Shown here: piece by piece, positions 27,382 to 35,694 of the stretch
How positions within the stretch are numbered: the stretch's first letter is position 1
Layout: each line of letters opens with the position of its first letter
Source of the DNA: SHZI01 sp041396045
GTDB lineage: Bacteria; Pseudomonadota; Gammaproteobacteria; Steroidobacterales; GCA-2729495
Length of the DNA: 64,000 nt
Direction: 5' to 3'
NCBI GenBank assembly: GCA_041396045.1
Contig: JAWKZI010000004.1
Span: forward strand, 1-64,000
The notes under the pieces: generated by a model
What the model saw: only the letters and a program-made list of their open reading frames with translations
Database searches by the model: none
Told to the model about the DNA's origin: nothing
Position numbers and translations under genes: made by a program

Positions 27382-28427
27382 TGATCGACCCCTATATCGC
27401 AGTCGCCCTGCAGACCACGGTCCGCCATTGCACCAGGCGTAGCGAGGTAGAGCGTAACCTTGCACACATCGGCAACATGATCGATCTGGTGTGCCACATC
27501 TGCTCGCTTGAGCTGCCGGTACGCCTGATTGCGCTTGGCGAAGGCTGCATCCAGGGCTTTGCTGATGAAATCCTGCATCTCTCTTCGGCGGAATACACGG
27601 CAACCATGGCGGCAGATCTGCCAGGTTCAGAAACAGAATTTCTGGGCGATAAAGCCAAGCAACACGGCATTTTCCTGCTGGCCCAACTCAAGGAGAAGCT
27701 GCCCGAGTATCCGGATCGCTTTTTCAATACCGTGTTTCTGATCGATCCTGCCGGCAAGATCGTGTACAAGCATCGGAAAAATGTCGTCCTGTTTGTCGAG
27801 CACTCGACAACACCTCACGATGTCTACGATCAGTGGACCAGAACGCATGGTGAGGGGCTGGATGCATTCTTCCCGGTGGCCAGAACCGAGATTGGCAACA
27901 TCGGCGGCAGCGTCGGCGTCGAAGGATCATTTCCGGAAAGCTACCGGGCCTTCGCCCTGAATGGTGCTGAAATTCTGTATCGGGGTTCACTGCCCGAGCC
28001 CTGGGTATCCCGTGAAATCTGGGATGTACAAAACCGCGCTCGCGCACTGGACAACACGGCGTACCTGGTGGCGCCCAACTGCGGCTCGCTGATCATGCCA
28101 GGCAATCCGCCCACGGTGATTGGCGGCGCGCTGGGCGGCAAGTCGATGATTGTGGGCTACAAGGGCGAAGTTCTGGCCCAGAGTACCGTGGCAGACGACT
28201 GCTACGTTTCCAGCGAAATCAATATAGAAGCGCTGCGCCACTACCGCGCGACCGCCCGATTCCAGAACTGGCTGCCCTATCTGCGGACGGAGATCTACCG
28301 CGGCGTTTACGACCAGGCAATCTGGCCAAAGAACCTGCCCCCGAGTGACGATGCAGGCACCGAGGCAGTCTTTGACGCCGCGGTCAGGAACCTCACTGCC
28401 CGCGGCGCCTTCACACCAAAGTCGTAG
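27381..28427 (+). CDS. Nitrilase-superfamily protein lacking the catalytic cysteine
   Basis: A 348-residue carbon-nitrogen hydrolase homologue. Glu54 (LIALGEGCIQGF) and Lys133 (VYKHRKNVV) of the catalytic triad are present. The nucleophile position, Cys183 in the paralogue at 33.7-35.1 kb (GTLICAEGSYPE), is Gly179 here (GGSVGVEGSFPE; codon GGC at 27915-27917). A TGC to GGC change would explain it, unless it is a base error. As written it could not form the usual thioester, so a binding or partner role is possible. It is coupled to the UbiD gene by a one-base overlap. Convergent with fusA. Confidence 0.85.
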   Translation: MIDPYIAVALQTTVRHCTRRSEVERNLAHIGNMIDLVCHICSLELPVRLIALGEGCIQGFADEILHLSSAEYTATMAADLPGSETEFLGDKAKQHGIFLLAQLKEKLPEYPDRFFNTVFLIDPAGKIVYKHRKNVVLFVEHSTTPHDVYDQWTRTHGEGLDAFFPVARTEIGNIGGSVGVEGSFPESYRAFALNGAEILYRGSLPEPWVSREIWDVQNRARALDNTAYLVAPNCGSLIMPGNPPTVIGGALGGKSMIVGYKGEVLAQSTVADDCYVSSEINIEALRHYRATARFQNWLPYLRTEIYRGVYDQAIWPKNLPPSDDAGTEAVFDAAVRNLTARGAFTPKS

Positions 28428-28436
28428 GAGCGCGTC

Positions 28437-30566
28437 CTACTTGGTTTCGCGCTCCATGAGCTTGTCGACCAGCCCCGCCGACACCTCGGTGTAGTGATCG
28501 AACTCCATCGTGAAGGTGCCACGCCCGCTGGTCGCAGAACGCAGGAAGTTGATGTAACCGAACATCTCGGCCAGCGGAATAAATCCCTGCACAAAGGCTT
28601 GCGGACCCCTCTGCCCCTGCTCGGAGACCGAGCCACGACGGCGGTTGAAGTCACCAATGATGTCGCCGAGGTACTCGGACTCGGTCACGACTTCGACATT
28701 CATGATCGGTTCCAGCAACTTCGGCCGGCTGGCTTTATGGGCTTCACGGAACATCGCCCGGCCGGCAATTTCGAAGGCCAGCGCCGAGCTGTCGACATCG
28801 TGGTACTTGCCGTCGATCAAACGGGCGGTGAAGTCCACAACTTCGTAGCCTGCAATCTGGCCACGCTTGGATTCCGAACGGATGGCGAACTCGACGGAGG
28901 GAATGTACTCGCGGGGAACGCGGCCGCCAACAATCTCGTCGGAGAATTTCACGCCACTGCCGGGTTCACCCGGCTCGAAGATCATCTTGATTTCGGCATA
29001 CTGACCGGAACCGCCGGACTGCTTCTTGTGGGTATAAACATGCTCGATTGGTCCGCCGAAGGCCTCGCGGAAACTGACCCGCGGCTTGCCCATGTTGGCT
29101 TCCACGCCCAGTTCAGTGCGCATCCGGTCAATCGTCACTTCCAGATGCAGCTCTCCCATGCCCTTCAGCAGGGTCTGGCCAGTCTCCTGGTCAACCTCCA
29201 GTCGCAAGGACGGGTCGGCCTTCGTCATCTTGTAGAGTGCGGTCGACATCTTGTCCACGTCGCTACGCGTCTTCGGCTCTACTGAAACACTGATCACGGG
29301 ATCCGGGAAGCGCATGCGCTCAAGCAACGCAGGATGGTCCGGATCACTCAGTGAGTCACCGGTTTCCGTTTCCTTCATGGAAACGAAAGCACAGATATCG
29401 CCGGCACGAACCTCATCGATATCCTTGGTAGCATCGGCCTGCACCTCGACGATACGGCCCACACGCTCTTTTCTGCCGCGAGTGACGTTCAGCAAGGTAT
29501 CGCCTTTCTTGATCACCCCGGAATAAACCCGCGTGAATGTCAGCGTGCCAAACTGGTCATTGATGACCTTGAACGCCAAAGCACGGGCCGGCGCGTCGTC
29601 CCGTACTTCCTGCTCGCCAACGACATTGCCGTCCGGATCGACCAGCGAAATGCCGCCGTTCTCGCCCGGGTATGGCAGATAGTCGACCACCCCGTCCAGC
29701 AACTGCGGCACGCCCTTGTTTTTGAACGACGACCCGCAAAATACCGGCACCAGCTTGCCTGTGACGGTGCCCTTGCGAATACAGGCCTTGAGCACAGCAG
29801 GGTCGAATTTCCCGTTCTCGACGAACTCCATGAATGCGTCATCGTCCATCGCCAAGGCGGTTTCCAGCGCATCCTGACGGAGCTTGGGAAGATTCTCGAT
29901 CCATTCGTTGTCACGACTGGTAGCAAACTTGAATCGCTCCTTGAGCTGATCCAGTGGCACGGTTTCCCAGGGGCTGGTCTTGTCTTCAGAGGTCCAGATG
30001 TAAGCAACGTTTGCTATCAGATCTGCCATGCCGGCAAATTCATCGTGACTGCCGATCGGCACCTGACAGAGCACAACATTGGCGCCCAGGCGTTCACGTA
30101 TGCCCTTGACGCAGTGGCCAAAATTGGCACCCATGCGGTCCATCTTGTTGACGTAGCATATGCGTGGCACGTTGTACTGATTGGCCAGACGCCAGTTGGT
30201 CTCGGTTTGGGGCTCAACGCCAGCGACCCCGTCGAACACAACCACGGCACCGTCCAGAACGCGCAGGCTGCGGTTTACTTCAATCGTGAAGTCCACGTGC
30301 CCCGGGGTGTCGATGACGTTAATCTGATACCCCTTCCATTCGGTCGAGACCGCTGCGCTCTGGATGGTGATCCCTCGCTTGCGCTCCTGCTCCATGTAGT
30401 CCGTCGTGGTGCTGCCCTTGCCATCCTTGGTGTTGTGCACTTCCACGACCTGGTGCTTGCGGCCGGTAAAATAGAGGATGCGCTCGGTGGTCGTGGTTTT
30501 GCCCGCATCAATGTGGGCCACGATGCCGATATTCCGGTAGAGCTTGAGATCTTTCTTCCTGGCCAT
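28437..30566 (-). CDS. fusA: Elongation factor G
   Basis: A 709-residue translocation GTPase. The G motifs are AHIDAGKTT, DTPGH and NKMD; the five-domain layout and C-terminal AEMFGYINFLRSATSGRG match EF-G. It stands alone, not in the rpsL-rpsG-fusA-tufA operon, and may be a second copy. Upstream, 30567-30687 is the divergent spacer to the PspC gene and should hold its promoter, though no clear hexamers were assigned. Confidence 0.95.
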   Translation of the reverse strand: MARKKDLKLYRNIGIVAHIDAGKTTTTERILYFTGRKHQVVEVHNTKDGKGSTTTDYMEQERKRGITIQSAAVSTEWKGYQINVIDTPGHVDFTIEVNRSLRVLDGAVVVFDGVAGVEPQTETNWRLANQYNVPRICYVNKMDRMGANFGHCVKGIRERLGANVVLCQVPIGSHDEFAGMADLIANVAYIWTSEDKTSPWETVPLDQLKERFKFATSRDNEWIENLPKLRQDALETALAMDDDAFMEFVENGKFDPAVLKACIRKGTVTGKLVPVFCGSSFKNKGVPQLLDGVVDYLPYPGENGGISLVDPDGNVVGEQEVRDDAPARALAFKVINDQFGTLTFTRVYSGVIKKGDTLLNVTRGRKERVGRIVEVQADATKDIDEVRAGDICAFVSMKETETGDSLSDPDHPALLERMRFPDPVISVSVEPKTRSDVDKMSTALYKMTKADPSLRLEVDQETGQTLLKGMGELHLEVTIDRMRTELGVEANMGKPRVSFREAFGGPIEHVYTHKKQSGGSGQYAEIKMIFEPGEPGSGVKFSDEIVGGRVPREYIPSVEFAIRSESKRGQIAGYEVVDFTARLIDGKYHDVDSSALAFEIAGRAMFREAHKASRPKLLEPIMNVEVVTESEYLGDIIGDFNRRRGSVSEQGQRGPQAFVQGFIPLAEMFGYINFLRSATSGRGTFTMEFDHYTEVSAGLVDKLMERETK

Positions 30567-30687
30567 ATTCTCGTCTTTTGTGGTGTGATCAGTCCTGCCC
30601 AGGCTCGGGATGGCGCCGCGCAGGGCCCCATGAGCGGGAAGACAGGTCCAAGGTTAATCCGCCATTCTAGCCTGTGAGGGTACACCG

Positions 30688-30903
30688 ATGGAAACCCGTA
30701 AACGAAGACTGCAACGTTCGACCCGGGACCGCATGATTGCCGGGGTCTGCGGCGGCATCGCCGAGTGGCAGGACTGGGATCCCACCGTGGTCCGCTTAAG
30801 CTATATCCTGCTGTCAGTACTCAGCGCGGCGTTTCCCGGCGTGCTCGTTTACCTGGTCCTGTGGCTGGTCACGCCGCCCGATTCTGTCCAGACACTGCCC
30901 TGA
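30688..30903 (+). CDS. PspC-domain small membrane protein
   Basis: A 71-residue PspC-like protein: RSTRDRMIAGVCGGIAEW followed by a short amphipathic region and one hydrophobic helix (ILLSVLSAAFPGVLVYLVLW) ending VTPPD. PspC in the phage-shock system is an inner-membrane sensor and toxin antagonist, but stand-alone small PspC proteins are common and no pspA/B/F is nearby. Confidence 0.88.
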   Translation: METRKRRLQRSTRDRMIAGVCGGIAEWQDWDPTVVRLSYILLSVLSAAFPGVLVYLVLWLVTPPDSVQTLP

Positions 30904-30915
30904 TACAGCGCCAGA

Positions 30916-30959
30916 ACGGCCCCGGAGGGGTCCTGCCCGGGCCTGTGGACGGTTTTTTT
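30916..30959 (+). terminator. Possible Rho-independent terminator after the PspC gene
   Basis: A GC-rich segment able to fold (GGCCCC with GGGCC, and GTCC with GGAC) is followed by seven T residues at 30953-30959. The stem is imperfect, so the call is tentative. Confidence 0.4.
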
Positions 30960-31048
30960 CAGCCTTGTGATGCCAGCCCGCGACCAGCAGGCGCATCTCG
31001 GCGATGCTCCCGGCTGTACTGTTGAGTTGCCGCCCGGGGAGAGCCGGT

Positions 31049-31492
31049 ATGAGCGAGGAGTTTTGGGCCACGATAGGGGCAGCTCTGGGAGTTGCCCTGG
31101 GCGTGTCGATCGGATTTCTGGTGCCGTTCCTTGTACTTCGCTGGCGGCGCGCATCCCCCGAGGCAGCCAGTGGTCCGTCGACAGACGTCGTCGCACCAAA
31201 GTTGCCACGCGTAACCCGGCCGAAATCCTTCCACGGTGTGTCCTTAAGGCCCGGTCCCAATGCCTGTTCCGTCGTCCATACGCTGGTCGACCAGCGATAC
31301 CTCTCCAACGACGCACCACCGCTGCCACTGCCCGGGTGCAACCGGGAGCGTTGCGAATGTACCTACGGTCACTACCGCGACCGCCGGGATACTGAAGAGC
31401 GGCGTTTCGGGTGGGGTACTTTTGGCGGTTTCACGCCCGCAGTAGCGGGTGGAAACCGGCGCCAGAAAAAGTCGGACCGGCGCTCAGCCTGA
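31049..31492 (+). CDS. Conserved hypothetical protein with one membrane helix and a Cys/His/Arg motif
   Basis: A 147-residue protein of unknown function. A membrane segment occupies residues about 8-32. The soluble part carries SVVHTLVDQRYLSNDAPPLP, then PGCNRERCECTYGHYRDRRD, a C-x(4)-C-x-C-x-Y-x-H-x-x-DRR pattern that could bind a metal, and ends in a basic RRQKKSDRRSA. The ATG at 31049 is preceded by GGGGAGA. The same kind of Cys-rich DRR tail recurs in gammaproteobacterial hypotheticals, from memory. It overlaps the ABC-F gene by nine bases. Confidence 0.65.
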   Translation: MSEEFWATIGAALGVALGVSIGFLVPFLVLRWRRASPEAASGPSTDVVAPKLPRVTRPKSFHGVSLRPGPNACSVVHTLVDQRYLSNDAPPLPLPGCNRERCECTYGHYRDRRDTEERRFGWGTFGGFTPAVAGGNRRQKKSDRRSA

Positions 31493-33483
31493 ACGGGCAG
31501 CCGGCTCCGTACCCGCCTCCAGCGCAGCATAGGTATCCAGCCATTTGGCTTCCAGCTCTTCACGCGCCGTGGCCAGTGCCTGGTGCTGACGACTCAAATC
31601 CGCGAGATGAGCCGGATCTTCGCTATATGTGTCCGGATCCGCCAGGCCCGCTTCCACGGCGGCCAACTCGTCGGCCAGTTGCTGCATCTGTGATTCCAGC
31701 GTCTTGAGTGCCTGCCGCTGTCGAGCCGCCTGGCCACCGCCCGCCTGGCGGTTCACAGGTTGGGACTTCACAACTGCCGGCTTGGCCGGCGAAGTTGTTG
31801 CCGACTTTTCCGGAGCAGACGGGGGCGCAGATCCAGCACTCTCCTCCGGCCGGTTGCGCCGCGAGCCCAGCCTACTCGCATAATCATCCAGATCGCCGTC
31901 GAATGACTCTGCCCTGCCGTCGGCAACGCGCCAGAAGGTGTCACACACCAGGCCGATCAGGTGCCGGTCATGAGACACCAGAACAATCGCCCCATCGAAA
32001 TCCGCCAGCGCCTCGGCCAGCGCTTCCCGCATGTCCAGATCAAGATGGTTGGTGGGTTCATCGAGCAGAAGTACATTGGGGCGTCTCCAGGCAATCAACG
32101 CCAGGGCAAGCCGGGCCCGTTCGCCGCCGGAAAATACATCGACCGTCTGGAAGGCCCGCTGTCCGGAGAAGTACCAGCGGCCAAGGAAATTTCGCATTTC
32201 CTGGGTGGTCGCCTCCGGGGCAATATCCCGTAGATGATCCATCGGTGTCGCACCGGCCCTCAGGCTTTCGACGGTGTGCTGGGCAAAATAGCCGATCCGC
32301 AGATCGGCATGCACGAGGCGTTCTCCGGCCAGCAAGGGCAGTTCGCCAACCAGGGTCCGGACCAGAGTGGTTTTACCGGCGCCATTCCGGACCCAGCAGC
32401 GCGACGCGATCGCCTGCTTCAAGACCGAATCCACGTCGTTGAGAATCCGGACAGCACCGCTCGCCGACGACAGCTCGCCGGGGAGATGCTCATCCCCTCA
32501 TGTGGCGCCGTTGCGCGATAACCAGCAGCTACATGATTCAGACGAATCAGCGAATATGGCAACTTCAGCGGTGGTTCAAAGTTGATGTGCAGAGCGTGCT
32601 GCGCACGAACTGCCTCGGTACCACTCAGCTTGGCAAGGCGCTTCATCCGGGATTGTGCCTGCTTCGCTTTGCTCGCCTTGGCCTTGAAACGGACAATGAA
32701 CTTTTGCAGGTGATCCCGCTCCTGCTGTTCCTTTTCGAAGGCCAGTTGCTGCAGACGCAGGTGTTCCGCCCTCTGCCGTTCAAAGGCGGTGTAGTTTCCT
32801 GTGTAGAGCTTGGCCCCACCGTCGTTCAGATGCAGCGTGTGGGTGGTAACGCCGTCAGGAGAGTCCCGGTCGTGGGAAATGATGAGCAGTGTTCCCGGAT
32901 ACCTGAGTAGCCAGTCCTCAAGCCACAGAACTGCATCAAGATCCAGATGATTCGTGGGTTCATCAAGCAGCAGCAAGTCGGACGGTGTCATCAACGCACG
33001 CGCGACATTAAGTCGTACGCGCCATCCGCCGGAAAACTCGGCTACCGGTTTATCGTGCGTGTTCGGCGGGAACCCCAGGCCGTGCAGCAAGCGCCCGGCG
33101 CGCGCTTCGGCATCATAGGCCTGCAGCTCTGCCAGCCGCTGGTGGGCCTGGGCAACGGCGGCATAATCCTCGGCTTCCATCGCCTGCCGCTCGGTTCGGA
33201 TGGCATCCCAGACCGGACCATCTCCAGACGTCACGAAATCTACGGCCGAATCCGGCAACGACGGTGTTTCCTGCGCCACAGTCGCAATGCGCACCCGTCC
33301 GGATAACTCCATATCACCACGATCGGGGTCCAGATCACCCTGTATTACGGCAAACAGGCTGGTCTTTCCGCAACCGTTCCGGCCAACCACGCCCACGCGG
33401 CAACCGGCGTGGAGGCTCAGGTCCACATTCGAGAGCAGCAGCTGTTCGCCGCGACGCAGGGCCAGATTTCTGAAGGTCAGCAT
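31484..33483 (-). CDS. ABC-F family ATPase, YheS-like (several frameshifts)
   Basis: A soluble protein with two ABC domains and no membrane segment, as in the ribosome-associated ABC-F translation factors. The first domain has GRNGCGKTS, FSGGWRVRLNVARAL and LLLDEPTNHLDLD; the second NGAGKTT, FSGGERARLALAL and LLLDEPTNHLDLD, with a charged coiled-coil tail. Between them the frame slips at about 32494-32497 (a GGGG run), about 32411 and about 32387, so the second Walker A region reads garbled until corrected to LLGPNGAGKTT. The start at 33483 (MLTFRNLALRRGEQ) fits the family. Length about 665 residues when joined. Confidence 0.85.
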
Positions 33484-33560
33484 GGGGCGCGCAGTGTAAC
33501 GGGGCCGCCACCAAAACGCCCCCCGCCAGAGCAGCATCAGCTGTGATCGATCCGGAATGT

Positions 33561-33708
33561 ACTCCGTAGCCCGCGGCATCCCGGCGGGAAATCCCTTCCG
33601 CCTGGCGTGCGACACGCCTTTTCGGCGGAAGGGACACCCGCCACGCTGCCGCTCGCTGTGGAGGTGATCGAAGTCCTATCGACACCGACGGCACGCGGCC
33701 TACGGAGT
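33561..33708. repeat. Nested palindromic element between ABC-F and nitrilase-LipB genes
   Basis: Outer arms ACTCCGTAGCCCGCG (33561-33575) and CGCGGCCTACGGAGT (33694-33708) pair at 14 of 15 bases. Inside, 33583-33602 and 33624-33642 form a near-perfect stem around TCCCTTCCGCC/GGCGGAAGGGA. The innermost GGCGTG-CGA-CACGCC hairpin (33604-33618) is followed by TTTT. It can work as a terminator for the minus- or plus-strand reading. Its nested symmetry resembles small non-autonomous palindromic elements. The gap 33484-33748 holds no gene. Confidence 0.6.
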
Positions 33709-33748
33709 GCCTGCGAGATCGAGCGAGCCTGACAGCGGTACTGCGAGG

Positions 33749-35077
33749 CTAGGTTGCAGCCTGAAGGCCGAGCGTGTTCAGGAGAATGTCAGCCAGCGCT
33801 GTACCCACGGCGTCGAGGCCGGTGGGTGCGCCAAGGAGCTTCAGCGATGTCGCCGTGAGTCCCGGCTGACCGCAGGAATTGATGCCGGAGAAGGGTGCGA
33901 GATCGTTGTGCACGTTCAGGGCGAGTCCGTGATAGGTGCAGCCGCGGCGAACGCGCAGGCCGATGCTGGCCAGCTTGGCCCCGTCGACGTAGACACCAGG
34001 TGCTTCCCGGCGGGCCAGTGCCCGTATGCCCCACGGTTCGACCAGGGCAATGACCGAGTTTTCCAGCGCTGATACCACGTCACGAATGCCACAGCCGGCA
34101 CGCGCAAGATTTTTCGGATAGATGCCGCCGCGGGCCATTGCCGCGTCGTAAATCGTTTTGTACTGCTCGACACGCATATCCTTGACGAGGTTTTGCCACT
34201 GCGCGCGGACACGGAAATCACGTAGTCCATCGATATCAATGACAGAACTCACCAGGCTTTCGCCGCCGCCGAGGTATTGTGAAATCACGTTACCCCGATA
34301 GTCGATGATCTGGCTTTTGCCACAACTCATCTGGTGGCTGCCACCCGGAAAATAGATGGCACCGATGTTGGGCGAAAGCACATAACAGGTGTTAAAGACC
34401 GCGTGGGCGCGATTCTGGATTTCGGCGATCCCGTTCCCCATCCATGGCTCCGGGTATTGGGTACGCCAGATGATCTCGGCACCATTTAGTGCAAGCCCGC
34501 GCGCCGCTTCCGGATAGCTGCCCTCGGCGCAGATCAGCGTGCCTATATTGCCAATTTCCGTTCGGGCGACCGGGAAGATTGCCTGAAACAGCTTCTGGGG
34601 ATCGTCACCAAATTTCTTCAGATAAACATTCCAGATATCGCTGGGCGCTACGTTGGGTTCGCGCTGGTAGAAGGCCGTCTTGTAGTGCTTGTGGATCACC
34701 TGACCATGAGGATCAATAACAAAGGCGATATTAAAGACCCGGTCTTCCATCAACTCCGGATCCCTGGCCACCATCTGGGCGATGATGTAGACGTCAAGTT
34801 CCCTGGCCAGTTCGCCCAGGAAGTCGGTTTCCCTGCCCGGAATCTCGGGCACCACTTCCCTGCAAATCCGCAAATGATCGTCGCCACCGCCCAGGCACCA
34901 GCCGCCGATACCACCCTCCGAGACAGCGATAAGGCGGACCGGCAGATCCAGACTGCAGTTCCACACTGCATAACGCATGCTCAGTGCAAGGTTCTCCAGA
35001 TCAGTCATGTAGTCGTCACGGGTAACGGCCATTCGGGACACGTTCTGGATACCGACGGCGGTGTACTGCAGTCGCAT
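33749..35077 (-). CDS. Nitrilase-family hydrolase fused in frame to the C-terminal half of LipB
   Basis: A 442-residue chimera. Residues 1 to about 327 form a nitrilase/amidase with the full triad Glu54, Lys133 and Cys183, and are closely related to the protein at 27.4-28.4 kb. From about residue 330 the sequence is the C-terminal half of octanoyltransferase LipB: IRDVVSALENSVIALVEPWG, APGVYVDGAKLASIGLRVRR, TYHGLALNV and INSCGQPG. The LipB lysine (368) and cysteine (402) are kept, but the N-terminal RGGQVTYHGPGQ half is absent. Junction near 34085-34105. A genomic deletion or a chimeric assembly are both possible. Confidence 0.85.
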   Translation of the reverse strand: MRLQYTAVGIQNVSRMAVTRDDYMTDLENLALSMRYAVWNCSLDLPVRLIAVSEGGIGGWCLGGGDDHLRICREVVPEIPGRETDFLGELARELDVYIIAQMVARDPELMEDRVFNIAFVIDPHGQVIHKHYKTAFYQREPNVAPSDIWNVYLKKFGDDPQKLFQAIFPVARTEIGNIGTLICAEGSYPEAARGLALNGAEIIWRTQYPEPWMGNGIAEIQNRAHAVFNTCYVLSPNIGAIYFPGGSHQMSCGKSQIIDYRGNVISQYLGGGESLVSSVIDIDGLRDFRVRAQWQNLVKDMRVEQYKTIYDAAMARGGIYPKNLARAGCGIRDVVSALENSVIALVEPWGIRALARREAPGVYVDGAKLASIGLRVRRGCTYHGLALNVHNDLAPFSGINSCGQPGLTATSLKLLGAPTGLDAVGTALADILLNTLGLQAAT

Positions 35078-35244
35078 GACTCTCTCCTGTTTCCCGGAAC
35101 TGTGAAATTATGCTGCCCGGAGCCCCACGCCAGCCTGAAACATTTCAGGCCAACTGCCACGCGGTTCCGTCCGGCTACGGCGACAGGTTAGTCTATGCGC
35201 CAGTCACCGGAGCCCCTCAGCCAGAACGTCCGGATAACCAGCGC

Positions 35245-35676
35245 ATGAAGATCATAAACGTCTTGAACAAGGGCCCCGGATGTCAGCTGGCAACGCTGAC
35301 TCTGGGCTGCATTTTTCTGGCTACGGCTGCTGTGGCCACCGATAGCCCGGCCTTGAAATCAGTCAATTGCACGCCGCTTGGCCAGTTACGCGGGGATACA
35401 GACCGAGGCGCAGCACTGCATTTGAAGGACTGCGCCGAATGCCATGGCGTGGACGGCAAAGCGGAGGTGCTTGTGGCGCATATGGATACGCCGCCCAGGG
35501 ACCAGAGTGACGCGACCTACATGAAAACGCTGCCCGATGAGTATCTGTATCTGGCCATCTGTCGTGGTGGCGAGGGCGTGGGCAAGAACATCATCATGCC
35601 GGCATGGGGTGATGTCCTCTCGGATCAGGACATCAAGGATCTGATCGCGCAGATCCGGACTTTTTCCGGCACCTGA
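35245..35676 (+). CDS. Periplasmic c-type cytochrome
   Basis: A 143-residue class I cytochrome c. The signal peptide (LATLTLGCIFLATAAVA) is cleaved near residue 30-33. Haem is bound at CAECH and the axial Met is probably in IMPAWGDVL, followed by the C-terminal helix DQDIKDLIAQIR. It is the first gene of a plus-strand set with an MFS carrier and an aspartoacylase-like protein. It is the only electron carrier near the molybdoenzyme at 38-40.8 kb and may serve it (inference). Confidence 0.88.
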   Translation: MKIINVLNKGPGCQLATLTLGCIFLATAAVATDSPALKSVNCTPLGQLRGDTDRGAALHLKDCAECHGVDGKAEVLVAHMDTPPRDQSDATYMKTLPDEYLYLAICRGGEGVGKNIIMPAWGDVLSDQDIKDLIAQIRTFSGT

Positions 35677-35694
35677 ACCCATCCGGTAGAAATC

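Noticed and set aside
33561..33708. Integron attC site
   Set aside because: The arms do not show the conserved attC core (GTTRRRY and its partner) and there is no integrase or cassette array.
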